64,000 bases of DNA from an uncultured Erythrobacter sp. GTDB lineage: Bacteria > Pseudomonadota > Alphaproteobacteria > Sphingomonadales > Sphingomonadaceae. A program made the position numbers and the translations under genes. Shown one piece after another: positions 38,854 to 48,714 of the stretch; within the stretch, counting starts at the first letter, position 1, and every line of letters starts with the position of its first letter. The stretch is from the NCBI GenBank assembly GCA_947488085.1, contig CANKYI010000001.1:2427928-2491927 (forward strand), given 5' to 3'. Under the pieces are notes generated by a model. The model was not told the DNA's origin and made no database searches. It worked only from the letters and a program-made list of their open reading frames with translations.

Positions 38854-38904
38854 TTAGTGTTGCATTCACTAAGTATGAGTTTGAAGCGGGAACCCTAATT
38901 CCCG
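38854..38904. promoter_or_regulatory. Two inverted repeats upstream of mlaA
   Basis: TTAGTG-N7-CACTAA spans 38854-38872 and CGGGAA-N6-TTCCCG spans 38887-38904. Both have perfect six-base arms and lie 40-90 bases before the mlaA start. They are candidate operators or leader hairpins; no regulator is assigned. Confidence 0.35.
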
Positions 38905-38943
38905 AACGCTATGCAAGCCAAGCGAATTGGCAGGAGAATACGA

Positions 38944-40002
38944 ATGCCACATGCTTCTTTGTTGGTGATAGCCGCGCCTATAATGTTTGGTCCGGTTGCT
39001 CCTGTCGAAGTGAGCGTTGCTATCCAGCCCGCAATTGTTGCCGTCGACACATCTGTCCGTCCCGATCCGTTGCTCCCGATATCTTGGTCAATGACTGCCG
39101 GCCAAGAGCAAGGCGAGGGGCCACAAGATGGCGAGCCTGGGGTGGGTGATGAGCAACCTGAGAATGAGATTGTCGTCGAGGGGGAATTTGGGCCACCTGA
39201 GAACGATCCCGTGGCTGTTTTTAACGAGACAAGCTATCGGATCACACAGGAGCTTGATGAGGTTTTTCTAGAGCCCGTCGCCTATGCTTATCGCGATGGC
39301 CTGCCGGGGCCGATCCGTGATGGATTGGGCAATGTGGTGCGCAATTTGGGAGAGCCTGCAAACTTCCTCAATTTCCTGCTGCAGTTCAAAATCGGCAAAG
39401 CGTTTGAAACGTTGGGTCGGTTCGCGATCAATTCCACGCTAGGCCTTGGCGGCTTGATCGATATTGCAGAGAAGCCCGGAATTGGTTTGCCATACCGGCG
39501 CAATGGATTTGCCAACACGCTGGGATATTATGGCGTTGGACCGGGTGCCTACCTCTATTTGCCAATCACAGGAGCGACATCGGCGCGTGATCTGGTGGGC
39601 AACACATTGGATCAGTTTATCTTGCCAGTGGCCGTCGGCTCACCCTTCAACCGGCCCGAATATGCCGCGTCCTATTTTGTCATCAACGGTCTTGATGCGC
39701 GGCTTGAGGTCGATGAGGAGCTGGAGCGGATCGGCGAGACAATCGACCCCTATGCCGCGCGCCGCGACACCTATCTCTATCGCCGAGCACGCGATATTGC
39801 TGAGCTGCGCGGTGAAGAGCCGCCCGCGCCGCCGACCATCCTGCGCGAGATTGAGGAAGGATTGGACGAGGATGATTTCCTCGATGAGCCAGAAGACGCC
39901 AACGAGGCACCAGAGGTTTCCGTCCTGCAACCGCGCGAACTGCCGCCAATTGCGGTAGCAGTGGTGGTCACGCAGCCCGGTGCCGCGCTCGCCACACGTT
40001 AG
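38944..40002 (+). CDS. mlaA: MlaA-type outer-membrane phospholipid-asymmetry protein
   Basis: A protein of about 352 residues in the MlaA/VacJ family, which removes mislocalised phospholipids from the outer leaflet. The family core is residues 85-260: PVAVFNETSYRITQELD, LGNVVRNLGEPANFLNFLLQ, INSTLGLGGLIDIA and TLGYYGVGPGAYLYLPI. The ATG at 38944 is preceded by AGGAG at 38930-38934. Two features are odd: there is no clear lipobox cysteine after the hydrophobic N terminus, and long acidic linkers flank the core (residues 50-80 and the last 70). No mlaBCDEF genes are nearby. Confidence 0.9.
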   Translation: MPHASLLVIAAPIMFGPVAPVEVSVAIQPAIVAVDTSVRPDPLLPISWSMTAGQEQGEGPQDGEPGVGDEQPENEIVVEGEFGPPENDPVAVFNETSYRITQELDEVFLEPVAYAYRDGLPGPIRDGLGNVVRNLGEPANFLNFLLQFKIGKAFETLGRFAINSTLGLGGLIDIAEKPGIGLPYRRNGFANTLGYYGVGPGAYLYLPITGATSARDLVGNTLDQFILPVAVGSPFNRPEYAASYFVINGLDARLEVDEELERIGETIDPYAARRDTYLYRRARDIAELRGEEPPAPPTILREIEEGLDEDDFLDEPEDANEAPEVSVLQPRELPPIAVAVVVTQPGAALATR

Positions 40003-40014
40003 TCTTAATCGGCG

Positions 40015-41937
40015 TTAAGCCCGCGCTTCTTCAACGCCCGATGAATTGTGCTTGAGCGCTTTCAACACACAATCAACGATCTGCGGCGCGTTTAGGCCAG
40101 CTTCTTCATATTGCTTGTCGGGTGCATCGTGGTCCTGGAAGACATCGGGCAGGCGCATGGTGCGCACTTTCAAACCGCCATCGGTCAGCCCTTCATCGCT
40201 GGCATAGGTCAGCACATGCGCGCCGAGCCCGCCAATCGCGCCCTCCTCGACTGTCACTACAACTTCATGCGTACGCATCAGTTTGGAGATTAGGTCTTCG
40301 TCTAGGGGCTTGGCAAAGCGCATATCGGCGACTGTTGTTGAAAGGCCTTTGGCCTCGAGCGTCTCAGCAGCCTTCTTGGCCTCTTCAAGCCGCGCGCCGA
40401 GCGACAAAATCGCAACCTTGTTCCCTTCAAGAACAACGCGCCCCTTGCCAACTTCGAGCTTTTCGAGGGTTTCCGGGATCGGAACGCCAGTGCCGCTTCC
40501 GCGCGGATAGCGGAATGCGATGGGGCCATCGTCATATTCCGCCGCAGTGTAGGTCATGTGGGCAAGCTCAGCTTCATCAGCTGCCGCCATCACCACCATA
40601 TTGGGCAGTGTTGCCAGATAGGTCACATCGAATGCGCCGGCATGGGTGCAGCCATCCGCTCCAACCAGCCCAGCGCGGTCAATCGCAAAGCGTACCGGTA
40701 GGTTCTGGATCGCAACATCATGCACGACCTGGTCGTAAGCGCGCTGAAGGAATGTCGAATAGATTGCGGCAAAAGGACGCATCCCTTGCGCGGCCAATCC
40801 GGCGGCGAAAGTCACACCATGCTGTTCGGCGATCCCGACGTCAAAACTGCGCGTAGGATGCGCGGTTGCAAAGCGGTCCACCCCAGTGCCAGACGGCATC
40901 GCGGCGGTAATCGCGCAAATGCGGCTATCTGTGTCTGCGAGCTTTGCCAGAGTGTCGCCGAAGACGTTCTGATAGGCGGGTGGGCCTGCGGCGCCCTTGC
41001 TCTTTTCGCCGGTCACAACGTTGAACTTGGGCACGCCGTGATATTTGTCGGCAGCTTCTTCGGCGTATTTATAGCCCTTACCTTTTTCGGTAACGACATG
41101 GATCAGCACCGGACCCTCTGACGTGTCGCGCACATTTTCAAGCACCGGGATCAGGTGATCGAGATTGTGCCCATCAATCGGCCCGACATAGTAGAAGCCC
41201 AGCTCTTCAAACAGAGTCCCGCCGGTCACCATGCCGCGCGTGTATTCTTCGGCTTTACGCATGCCTTCATGCATCCGGCGGCTCATTTTCTTGACCGCAC
41301 GGCTCGCAAGGCTGCGAATGCCGAGATATTCGGATGAGGACACCATGCGCGCTAGATAGGCGGAAAGCCCGCCGACCGGAGGCGCAATCGACATATCGTT
41401 ATCGTTAAGGATCACGACCAGACGATTGCCCGCTAGCGCCGCATTGTTCATTGCCTCATAGGCCATCCCGGCGCTCATCGCGCCGTCGCCGATCACCGCA
41501 ATCCCGCGGCCCGGCTGATCATTCAGCTTGTTCGCCATCGCAAAGCCAAGCGCAGCCGAAATCGAGGTGGAGCTGTGAGCCGCACCGAACGGATCGTATT
41601 CACTCTCCGAGCGCTTGGTGAAGCCGGACAGGCCGCCACCCTGACGCAATGTCCGAATGCGGTCGCGCCGCCCAGTGAGGATTTTGTGCGGATAACATTG
41701 GTGGCCAACATCCCAGATCAACCGATCATCGGGCGTGTTGAACACGTAGTGGATCGCCACAGTGAGTTCGACCACGCCAAGCCCAGAACCCAGATGTCCG
41801 CCAGAAACACTGACCGCGTCGATCATTTCTGCACGCAATTCATCGGACAATTGCCGCAATTGCTCAGGCTTGAGTTGGCGAAGCTCATCCGGTGTTGGAA
41901 CCTGATCGAGCAGCGGTGTTGCAGGAGGTGAACTCAT
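40015..41937 (-). CDS. dxs: 1-deoxy-D-xylulose-5-phosphate synthase
   Basis: A protein of about 640 residues. It condenses pyruvate and glyceraldehyde 3-phosphate to DXP, the entry step of the MEP isoprenoid pathway and of thiamine and pyridoxal supply. The thiamine diphosphate motif is [16 protein letters not shown], the histidine region is [13 protein letters not shown], and the pyrimidine-binding part [23 protein letters not shown] with [18 protein letters not shown] is typical. The ATG at 41937 is used; a GTG 12 bases upstream is possible. It lies downstream of zur on the same strand with a 150-base gap and is convergent with mlaA. Confidence 0.97.
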   Translation of the reverse strand: MSSPPATPLLDQVPTPDELRQLKPEQLRQLSDELRAEMIDAVSVSGGHLGSGLGVVELTVAIHYVFNTPDDRLIWDVGHQCYPHKILTGRRDRIRTLRQGGGLSGFTKRSESEYDPFGAAHSSTSISAALGFAMANKLNDQPGRGIAVIGDGAMSAGMAYEAMNNAALAGNRLVVILNDNDMSIAPPVGGLSAYLARMVSSSEYLGIRSLASRAVKKMSRRMHEGMRKAEEYTRGMVTGGTLFEELGFYYVGPIDGHNLDHLIPVLENVRDTSEGPVLIHVVTEKGKGYKYAEEAADKYHGVPKFNVVTGEKSKGAAGPPAYQNVFGDTLAKLADTDSRICAITAAMPSGTGVDRFATAHPTRSFDVGIAEQHGVTFAAGLAAQGMRPFAAIYSTFLQRAYDQVVHDVAIQNLPVRFAIDRAGLVGADGCTHAGAFDVTYLATLPNMVVMAAADEAELAHMTYTAAEYDDGPIAFRYPRGSGTGVPIPETLEKLEVGKGRVVLEGNKVAILSLGARLEEAKKAAETLEAKGLSTTVADMRFAKPLDEDLISKLMRTHEVVVTVEEGAIGGLGAHVLTYASDEGLTDGGLKVRTMRLPDVFQDHDAPDKQYEEAGLNAPQIVDCVLKALKHNSSGVEEARA

Positions 41938-42087
41938 AAAAACAAGCACTACACTTTTGAAACTGAACTGTCGATAAACGCTTTATCGCATGTGAAGGGC
42001 GTTTCGTCGTCAAAATGGCCATGGGCGGTGACAATTACGAACGTCAGGCGCGCGCGACACCATCAATGTTGCATTATGCACACACAG

Positions 42088-42555
42088 TCAGGCGCAGTGA
42101 CTGCACATCCCGCGAATCTCCAGCACCGGGCGTTCGGCTTTGAAGTTCTTCGATGCGGCCAATGCACGGACGGTGCGGCTAACCGCCTCATCATCGACGT
42201 GCTTGGCCTCTCCGCATTCATCGCAGACCAGGAATATGCAATCATGCTCACATCCGGGATGGGTGTTGGCAAGATATGCATTGGAGCATTCGACCCGCAA
42301 GGCGAGGTTCTTGGCCACAAACAGATCAAGGATGCGATAGATGCTGTTGGGTGCAACCCGCTTTCCGCGAGATTTCGACAGATTATCGGCGATGTCGTAG
42401 GCGGACGCTGGTCGTTCATGCCGCGCGAGCTCGGCAAAAACTGCCTCGCGCATGCTGGTCCATTGCTCACCGCTTGCCACCAATGCCGCTTGCGCAGCAT
42501 GCAGCAGATCCTCGCCCGAATGCTCCTTATGAGCGTGATGATGTTGTGTTGCCAT
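42088..42555 (-). CDS. zur: Fur family regulator, Zur-like
   Basis: A 155-residue metalloregulator. The N-terminal winged helix has PASAYDIADNLSKSRGKRVAPNSIYRILDLFVAKNLALRVE. The dimer domain holds HDCIFLVCDECGEAKHVDDEAV and the ending RGMCSHCA, giving the two CxxC pairs of the structural zinc site. A His-rich start (ATQHHHAHKEH) points to zinc sensing rather than iron. As Zur it would repress zinc uptake genes, but none is adjacent. The ATG at 42555 is preferred over one seven codons upstream. A different minus frame over the same region is only a shadow. Confidence 0.85.
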   Translation of the reverse strand: MATQHHHAHKEHSGEDLLHAAQAALVASGEQWTSMREAVFAELARHERPASAYDIADNLSKSRGKRVAPNSIYRILDLFVAKNLALRVECSNAYLANTHPGCEHDCIFLVCDECGEAKHVDDEAVSRTVRALAASKNFKAERPVLEIRGMCSHCA

Positions 42556-42607
42556 GACCCCAATATAGGGCGTCATTATCCGTTACGCTAGGCACGCCAG
42601 ATTTGGC

Positions 42608-43282
42608 TTATCCGTCGCGCAGGAAGCGTGCAGAATAATCGCTTGGGAACATAGAACGCAGCGCACGAACTTTTGGAGCATCCCAGCGTACGATGTAACC
42701 GTTGCGCGGGTTCTTCGCCATGAAATCCTGATGATAGGCTTCTGCGGGATAGAAGGTCCGTTGATTTTCAATCCGGGTAACAATCGGACGGTCCCACACA
42801 CCTGAACGACCCATTTGCGCAAGATATGCCTGAGCAACCGCACGCTGCTCTGCGCTGGTGGGGATCAAGGCTGTACGATAATGCGCGCCAACATCGGGAC
42901 CCTGACGATTGCGCAAGGTTGGGTCGGCAACGACTGAGAAAAAGATGCGTAGCAGCTCGTCATAGCGAATGACGTATGGGTCATAGGTGATCCTCACGCT
43001 TTCCGCATGCCGCGTGCCGCCGGACACAATGCGATTGTAGCTTGCGGTAGCAGCGGAGCCGCCATGAAAACCGGACTCAGCAGAACGTACGCCTTTGACG
43101 TGGCTGAACACACCTTCAACACCCCAGAAACATCCGCCCGCAAAGATTGCGGTCTTCAAACCGGCGCCTTCGCGCGCGATCCGTTGTGGCGCAGGCGCGT
43201 TGACGGGGTCTTCGAGAGCGAATGCGGGGGTGGCGGGCAGAGCCGTCGCCAAGACAGCAGCCAGCAAAAGCGCACGTTTCAT
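42608..43282 (-). CDS. msrA: Peptide methionine-S-sulfoxide reductase, exported
   Basis: A 224-residue MsrA. A Sec signal peptide (MKRALLLAAVLATALPATPAFA) precedes the domain. The catalytic cysteine is about C51 in AGGCFWGVEGVFS, followed by GFHGG, DPYVIRYDELLRIFF and PTLRNRQGPDVGAHYRTA. It reduces the S-epimer of methionine sulfoxide in periplasmic proteins. It overlaps the preceding small gene by four bases (ATGA). Together with the Tat-lipoprotein MsrB at 11754-12260, both epimers can be repaired outside the cytoplasm. Confidence 0.95.
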   Translation of the reverse strand: MKRALLLAAVLATALPATPAFALEDPVNAPAPQRIAREGAGLKTAIFAGGCFWGVEGVFSHVKGVRSAESGFHGGSAATASYNRIVSGGTRHAESVRITYDPYVIRYDELLRIFFSVVADPTLRNRQGPDVGAHYRTALIPTSAEQRAVAQAYLAQMGRSGVWDRPIVTRIENQRTFYPAEAYHQDFMAKNPRNGYIVRWDAPKVRALRSMFPSDYSARFLRDG

Positions 43283-43482
43283 TCAGAGATCTCCCACGGT
43301 TCAATCACAAATTCGTCAGCTGGCTGCGGCGCGGAAAGCGGCTCAGCAGCCTGTGCGGGAGCCTCAAGATGCGGGCCCCATTGATCAATCGTCGCTGCCC
43401 CAACCATCAACGCTCCTGCGGCAAAGCCGATGGCGAAATTGCGATAGAGGTCTGGGGTAAAGAGGGTCATGCTGGGTCTCAT
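43279..43482 (-). CDS. Small single-span membrane protein coupled to msrA
   Basis: A protein of 67 residues with one hydrophobic helix (NFAIGFAAGALMVGAATI) and a short acidic tail ending FVIEPWEISE. The ATGA overlap with msrA argues that it is real and co-translated. I do not recognise the family. Starts at 43470 (ATG) and 43512 (GTG) are also possible. It could anchor or support the periplasmic reductase, but nothing in it shows a function. Confidence 0.55.
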   Translation of the reverse strand: MRPSMTLFTPDLYRNFAIGFAAGALMVGAATIDQWGPHLEAPAQAAEPLSAPQPADEFVIEPWEISE

Positions 43483-43585
43483 CGGATTCGGTAACGCGGT
43501 CTTGCGGTCCACCTAAGAACGGGGCGCTTGCGCCAAAATGAATGGTCTGTTGTGCAAGGATACGTTTGTGGGTCCTGAAAAGTTA

Positions 43586-43618
43586 CGGGCGGCACGCAAA
43601 AAAGATGCGCACCGCCCG
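43586..43618 (-). terminator. Hairpin downstream of purH
   Basis: CGGGCGG and CCGCCCG form a perfect seven-base stem at 43586-43592 and 43612-43618, with an inner CGC/GCG pairing. Read on the minus strand it is followed by TAACTTTTC. It lies about 75 bases after the purH stop and would end the rpe-heparinase-purH transcript. Confidence 0.5.
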
Positions 43619-43693
43619 TCTACGTCCGAACAGTCATCGTATGGTTAACGTGAGCGAAACTATGATTGTTCCGCCCATTTCGCAGGCACTCAA

Positions 43694-45316
43694 TCAGTGC
43701 CGGAAATGCCGCATCCCGGTAAAGACCATGGCCAATCCGGCCTCATCCGCCGCCGCGATAACCTCATCATCGCGGATCGAGCCACCCGGTTGAATCACCG
43801 CGGTCGCCCCCGCTTCTGCCGCTGCGATCAAGCCATCGGCAAATGGGAAGAAGGCATCAGAGGCAACCGCGCTGCCCGTAGTTTTGGGTGCGGTCCATTC
43901 GTAGGTTTCCGCTGCCTCACGCGCTTTGATCGCCGCGATTCGGGCCGAATCGCGCCGGTTCATCTGGCCCGCACCGATACCCGCGGTCGCGCCGTCTTTG
44001 GCATAGACGATGGCATTGGACTTCACATGGCGCGCGACAGTCCAAGCGAAGAAGCAATCCTTTAGCTCCTGCGGCGTCGGCTCGCGTTTGGTCACAATTT
44101 TGAGGTCAGCCTCGTTCACTGCGCCATTGTCGCGGCCTTGGATCAACATGCCGCCAGCGATGGTCTTCATAAAGAAGCCGCCACGACGCGGATCAGGCAG
44201 AGTGCCGCATTCGAGCAGGCGCAGATTCTTCTTTTTCGCAAACACCGCGCGCGCTTCATCGCTGACCTTTGGCGCGATTACGACTTCGGTGAAGATACTG
44301 GCGATTGCCTCGGCAGTAGGGCCGTCCAGCTCAGTGTTTACCGCAACAATCCCCCCGAAAGCCGAGACACTGTCGCATTGTAATGCGGCATTCCATGCCT
44401 CGAGAAGCGTTGCACCCTGTGCCACGCCGCAGGGATTGGCGTGCTTAACAATCACAACCGCCGGATCGCCCCCGTCAAACTCCGCCGCCAGTTCCAGCGC
44501 TGCATCCGCATCGTTCAGATTGTTATAGCTGAGCGCTTTGCCTTGGAGCTGCTCCGCCTGAGGTACGCCCTGTGCACCAGCAACCTGCGGAACATAGATA
44601 GCGGCCGATTGATGCGGGTTCTCGCCATAGCGCAGCGTGTCCTCACGCTTAAACGCCAATGGCATGGTCTCAACAAACGGTGTCGCTTGCAGAGCCTCCG
44701 TGCCCAGCGGATGGGTGAACGCATCGCCAAACGCAAACCAATTGGCGATGGCCGCATCATAGGCAGCGGTGCGCGCATAGGCCTTCCCAGCCATGCGAAT
44801 ACGAAATGCCTCGCTGGTCGCACCGTCATGCGCCTCCAACTCTTGCGCCAGACCAGCGTAATCCGCCGGGTCTGTCAGGATCGTCACAAAGCCGTGGTTC
44901 TTCGCCGCAGAGCGGACCATGCTGGGGCCGCCAATGTCGATGTTCTCGATGATCTCAGCGCGTTCGGCCCCCTTCGCAACGGTCGCCTCAAACGGGTACA
45001 GATTGACCACCACCAGATCGATTGCACCAATTCCGTGGGCCTCCATCGCAGCGACATGTTCATCATTGTCGCGCAGAGCGAGCAGCCCGCCATGGACCGT
45101 CGGGTGAAGGGTTTTGACCCGGCCATCCATCATCTCTGGAAAGCCGGTCAAGTCAGAGACATCGCGCACGTCCAACCCGGCATCACGCAAAGTGCGCGCT
45201 GTGCCGCCTGTGCTCACCAATTCGACCCCGCGCGCCGCCAATGCCGCGCCCAATTCTGCCAAGCCGGATTTGTCGGACACCGAAAGCAGAGCCCGTTTGA
45301 TGATCGTCGATGCCAT
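43694..45316 (-). CDS. purH: Bifunctional AICAR transformylase/IMP cyclohydrolase
   Basis: A protein of about 540 residues that performs the last two steps of IMP synthesis. The N-terminal methylglyoxal-synthase-like cyclohydrolase domain starts [39 protein letters not shown]. The transformylase domain carries the lysine-histidine pair in [12 protein letters not shown] and ends with [30 protein letters not shown]. The ATG at 45316 is chosen because it begins the family sequence. It lies eight bases after the heparinase-like gene and is the last of three coupled genes. Confidence 0.97.
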   Translation of the reverse strand: MASTIIKRALLSVSDKSGLAELGAALAARGVELVSTGGTARTLRDAGLDVRDVSDLTGFPEMMDGRVKTLHPTVHGGLLALRDNDEHVAAMEAHGIGAIDLVVVNLYPFEATVAKGAERAEIIENIDIGGPSMVRSAAKNHGFVTILTDPADYAGLAQELEAHDGATSEAFRIRMAGKAYARTAAYDAAIANWFAFGDAFTHPLGTEALQATPFVETMPLAFKREDTLRYGENPHQSAAIYVPQVAGAQGVPQAEQLQGKALSYNNLNDADAALELAAEFDGGDPAVVIVKHANPCGVAQGATLLEAWNAALQCDSVSAFGGIVAVNTELDGPTAEAIASIFTEVVIAPKVSDEARAVFAKKKNLRLLECGTLPDPRRGGFFMKTIAGGMLIQGRDNGAVNEADLKIVTKREPTPQELKDCFFAWTVARHVKSNAIVYAKDGATAGIGAGQMNRRDSARIAAIKAREAAETYEWTAPKTTGSAVASDAFFPFADGLIAAAEAGATAVIQPGGSIRDDEVIAAADEAGLAMVFTGMRHFRH

Positions 45317-45324
45317 GTGAGGTA

Positions 45325-47223
45325 TTATCCCATTTTCTTGAGGAGCCACGAGAACTGGCCGCCGCCGCGCGATGTCAGCCCCTCTATCAGCAATTGTTCA
45401 GTTGCGTGAGGGCGTCCATCGCCATCCACCCACAGGCTGTCTTCACAAGAGAGCTTCATCTCATCCGGGCCTGCCGCATCGCCGCGGAGGCGGAACTGCC
45501 ATAGGCGGCCATCGGGGGTCAGCAGGCTGGCGCCGCGCCTGTCCTGCGTCAAATGCGCCTCTACCCCGCGGCCAAGGTGGAACCGGATCGCAAAGGCAAT
45601 TTTGCCACGCTTGCCCTTCCGTGAAGCGGGGATCAGGATGTCATCGCCTGACAGTTCTGTGCCGTCATTGCGCAGCGTCAACACACGGTTGTGCAACAGG
45701 CCAAAGCGCGCAGCGTAACCATCATGGCTCGCCTCAATCCGCGTTGCTTCGCGGCCCTTCTGGCTGATCGAGCGGCGTTCCACTTCGACCGTTTCTGCAC
45801 CTCGGCCCAGCTTACCATGCAGCAAAACAGCGGTGCTGTTCGCATTGTCGAGCACGAGTGTTGAATGCGCCGCCGTTGCCCGCAGACCCTGACCCAAACG
45901 CGCAGGCAATTGACCACCAACCATCGCCGAACCACCGCAATTGACGATCAGGCGCGATGGACCATCGGACATCTCAAACGCCAGTGTCGATGCACAGCCG
46001 CACCGCGTGTGGCGCGCACGCGGCGGTGGGCCTGCGTCAAATTGCACTGTGGTTTGGCCACCCCGCATCCGCTGAAAACCCCAATGCTGGGGGCTATCCA
46101 ATGGCCGTGTACGAATGCCGGTTGCAACGATCAAGGCCGACAGCCGATCCGCCGAGATTGCGCCCTGCCCCTGCCAATTACCCAGCGCACCGTCGCCATG
46201 ACGCAGCGCCAATAGTGGCGGCACGAGCAATTCACGCATCACCCACAATGCCTCAGGAGCCTCACGATCCACCGCTTCGTAACAAGCGATCAGGTCGGTT
46301 AAAACCTCAATTGCATCCATCTGCGCCGCCGGGCACCGCGCGAGCGATCCGCCATCTTCTGCGACCAACTCGCCCAGTGATTTGATCAGCGCCGCTTCGC
46401 CATAGAGCCTGCGCGGCTTTCCTTCGGGCAATAGCAGTCCCGCTGCCGTCACAGCGGCCCAGCCTGCAACCTGACCCAGCCCTGCGCCGCTGCGCAAAGC
46501 CTTGCGGTCCAGCCAATTGGCGGTGTGCTCAATCGCGTCAAGCAGGCGCGGTTTCAGCATCCCGTCCTGATTGGCCAAAACCATCGGAGCATGGACAAGC
46601 CAGGCAAGCAACCGCCGTCCAGTGTTTTCCACCGACCACGCCGCACCGCTTTTTGAGCCTTTGACCGGTCCTTTTGCGGTCACCGGATTGGCGTCAAGCC
46701 AGCATGTCGTGATCCGCTCAGCAACCGCGATGCAATCGGTACGCGGCGCGCTCGTAGCAAGATCGTTCAGCCATGAGAAGCTGTGCACCATATGCTCCAA
46801 CCCCGTGCTGATCCGGGCGGTCGGACCAAAATCAAGCTGACCGATCGGCTGTTTGACGCCATGGGCAAGGAAATGACCCGCTCGCAATGCCGTGCCTGCT
46901 GTGCGGTCCCCCGTGATCGGGCTTTCTACGGTCGCAAGCACACGGATCGCGGAGGCCCTGCGAAACGGCGCGGCCAATGCATGTCCGGGAACGCCCATGC
47001 GATAGGCCATGCGGATCAATGCTTCACCCGGCCGCGTACGCGGCGCAATCACATCGGTCAGCGCGAGCGCACGCGAATTGTCAATCTGTTCGGCGGGAAA
47101 GGCCGATAGTGCCTCTTCGCGCAAAGGTTCTTCTTCGGGACCAAGGCCAATCGCCGAACGGTCTCCGGTATCATCCAGCGGTTCTTCGAGCGAAATTTTC
47201 TCTTCGTCGAACAGGGTATCCAT
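45325..47223 (-). CDS. Heparinase II/III family protein
   Basis: A 632-residue protein. The N-terminal half is an alpha-helical toroid (for example [18 protein letters not shown] and [15 protein letters not shown]), and the C-terminal half is the beta-sandwich heparinase II/III domain with [29 protein letters not shown] and [17 protein letters not shown]. These are polysaccharide lyases of acidic glycans, often alginate or heparin-like. No signal peptide is seen; the first 60 residues are acidic and unusual. The start shares one base with the rpe stop. Conserved placement between housekeeping genes suggests a role in the cell's own envelope polysaccharide rather than scavenging. Confidence 0.85.
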   Translation of the reverse strand: MDTLFDEEKISLEEPLDDTGDRSAIGLGPEEEPLREEALSAFPAEQIDNSRALALTDVIAPRTRPGEALIRMAYRMGVPGHALAAPFRRASAIRVLATVESPITGDRTAGTALRAGHFLAHGVKQPIGQLDFGPTARISTGLEHMVHSFSWLNDLATSAPRTDCIAVAERITTCWLDANPVTAKGPVKGSKSGAAWSVENTGRRLLAWLVHAPMVLANQDGMLKPRLLDAIEHTANWLDRKALRSGAGLGQVAGWAAVTAAGLLLPEGKPRRLYGEAALIKSLGELVAEDGGSLARCPAAQMDAIEVLTDLIACYEAVDREAPEALWVMRELLVPPLLALRHGDGALGNWQGQGAISADRLSALIVATGIRTRPLDSPQHWGFQRMRGGQTTVQFDAGPPPRARHTRCGCASTLAFEMSDGPSRLIVNCGGSAMVGGQLPARLGQGLRATAAHSTLVLDNANSTAVLLHGKLGRGAETVEVERRSISQKGREATRIEASHDGYAARFGLLHNRVLTLRNDGTELSGDDILIPASRKGKRGKIAFAIRFHLGRGVEAHLTQDRRGASLLTPDGRLWQFRLRGDAAGPDEMKLSCEDSLWVDGDGRPHATEQLLIEGLTSRGGGQFSWLLKKMG

Positions 47224-47885
47224 CAGGTTTCCCCTTTAAGAGCAGCGATATTGGCGGCGTAGTGATCGGGACCACCTTTGAAAGTGGCAGACCCTGCGAC
47301 CAACACATCAGCGCCCGCCTCTACGCACAATTTCGCAGTTTCGGGGTTCACCCCGCCATCCACCTCCAGGTGAATGTCGCGCCCCGTCGCCTCGATCATG
47401 GCGCGGATGCGGCGGACTTTTTCTAGCTGTGAGTGAATAAAGCTCTGTCCGCCAAATCCCGGATTGACACTCATCACCAGGACAAGGTCAGCGAGGTCCA
47501 TCAGATTATCGAGCACTTCGACAGGCGTGCCCGGATTGATCACCACACCCGCCTTTTTGCCCAGCGCGCGGATCGCCTGCAGCGTCCGGTGCACATGCGG
47601 GCCCGCCTCTGGGTGAACCGTGATGATGTCAGCGCCAGCTTCCGCGAATGCCTCTAGATACGGGTCGACTGGCGAAATCATAAGGTGAACGTCAAACGTC
47701 TTTTCGCTGTGGGGGCGGAGCGCCTTTACCACGTCAGGACCGATGGTGATGTTAGGCACAAAATGCCCGTCCATTACATCGATATGGATCCAATCGGCAC
47801 CCGCCGCATCAACCGCACGCACCTCTTCGCCAAGCCGTGCAAAGTCAGCTGATAGGATCGAAGGTGAAATCAGGGGTGCAGTCAT
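47223..47885 (-). CDS. rpe: Ribulose-phosphate 3-epimerase
   Basis: A 220-residue TIM-barrel enzyme interconverting ribulose 5-phosphate and xylulose 5-phosphate. [37 protein letters not shown] and the phosphate loop [14 protein letters not shown] are the family motifs, with the second catalytic aspartate in [12 protein letters not shown]. The ATG at 47885 begins the family sequence; the open frame upstream to 48050 has no such support. It heads a three-gene unit with the heparinase-like protein and purH. Confidence 0.96.
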   Translation of the reverse strand: MTAPLISPSILSADFARLGEEVRAVDAAGADWIHIDVMDGHFVPNITIGPDVVKALRPHSEKTFDVHLMISPVDPYLEAFAEAGADIITVHPEAGPHVHRTLQAIRALGKKAGVVINPGTPVEVLDNLMDLADLVLVMSVNPGFGGQSFIHSQLEKVRRIRAMIEATGRDIHLEVDGGVNPETAKLCVEAGADVLVAGSATFKGGPDHYAANIAALKGET

Positions 47886-48177
47886 AGTTAACCGGAGGGC
47901 GCTTTCCTTTAAGCTAAAAGCCTTACTCCGCGCGCGAATCGCGCAGCAAGCGGCTGCGAAGCGCTTTTCCCCGCCAATTTGTATCTTGCTCAAGCGGAGA
48001 GTCCCTAGGTGTTGCGCACCGGCACAGGCATGGAGCAACTTACCTGACAAGACAGTTCAGGAGGAATTCAGCACACAAATGCCATTACCGCGTCATATTC
48101 TTGCGCAGAAAGTGTGGGCAACCCGCACGCTGGATCGTCGCAAGACCATCAGAACAAAGACAAATAGGCAGGGAAGC

Positions 48178-48714
48178 ATGACTATCATTTCGAGTGCAAA
48201 AAGGATCGCTGGCGGACTGGCAGCAGCGGGCGCGCTCACATTGGGCGCAACCATGCCTGCTGTACCGGCCACCGCTCAGGCGACCAGTTCCAGCGATTTT
48301 CGCAACATCATCTCCAACAATATGCGCTCTTGCGCGCCTGGTGGAGGCCCGGCAGTGCGGGTCACGATTTCGGGTATCAAAAGCTCAACCGGCAAAATCC
48401 GCGCGCAGGTTTACAACGGGACGAGCCGTGATTGGCTGGAAAGTGGACGCTGGCTCAATCGTATTGAATTGCCCGCGCGCCGCGGTCGCATGACGGTGTG
48501 CATGCCAGTGCCAGCCAGTGGCCCTTACGCAATCGCTGTGCGCCACGATGCGAACAACAACAACGAAACTGATCTGACCCAGGATGGCGGTGGAATGTCG
48601 AACAACCCTTCGATCAACATCTTCAATCTTGGTCGGCCAGGCATCGACAAGACCCGGTTCAGCGTGGGCGGCGGTGTACGCTCCATCGCAATCACGATGA
48701 AATACGCGACCTAA
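48178..48714 (+). CDS. DUF2141 domain secreted protein
   Basis: A 178-residue protein with a Sec signal peptide over residues 1-34 ending TAQA. The DUF2141 domain runs from VRVTISGIKSSTGKIRAQVYN to GPYAIAVRHDANNNNETDLTQDGGGMSNNP, the usual asparagine/aspartate-rich turn of this beta-sandwich family. The function of DUF2141 is unknown; members are exported. The start follows GGCAGGGA. It is divergent from rpe across 292 bases and its stop overlaps the convergent gene by four bases. Confidence 0.88.
   Translation: MTIISSAKRIAGGLAAAGALTLGATMPAVPATAQATSSSDFRNIISNNMRSCAPGGGPAVRVTISGIKSSTGKIRAQVYNGTSRDWLESGRWLNRIELPARRGRMTVCMPVPASGPYAIAVRHDANNNNETDLTQDGGGMSNNPSINIFNLGRPGIDKTRFSVGGGVRSIAITMKYAT

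Noticed and set aside
42070..42080. Palindrome TGCAT-T-ATGCA between zur and dxs
   Set aside because: A short self-complementary word that does not match the Zur-box form I know; likely chance.
42063..42563. 166-residue minus-strand frame overlapping zur
   Set aside because: The other minus frame has the Fur winged helix and CxxC pairs; this one is a frame shadow.
44441..45409. 322-residue plus-strand open frame inside purH
   Set aside because: Antisense to a certain gene and composed of Arg/Ile/His-rich sequence without family features.
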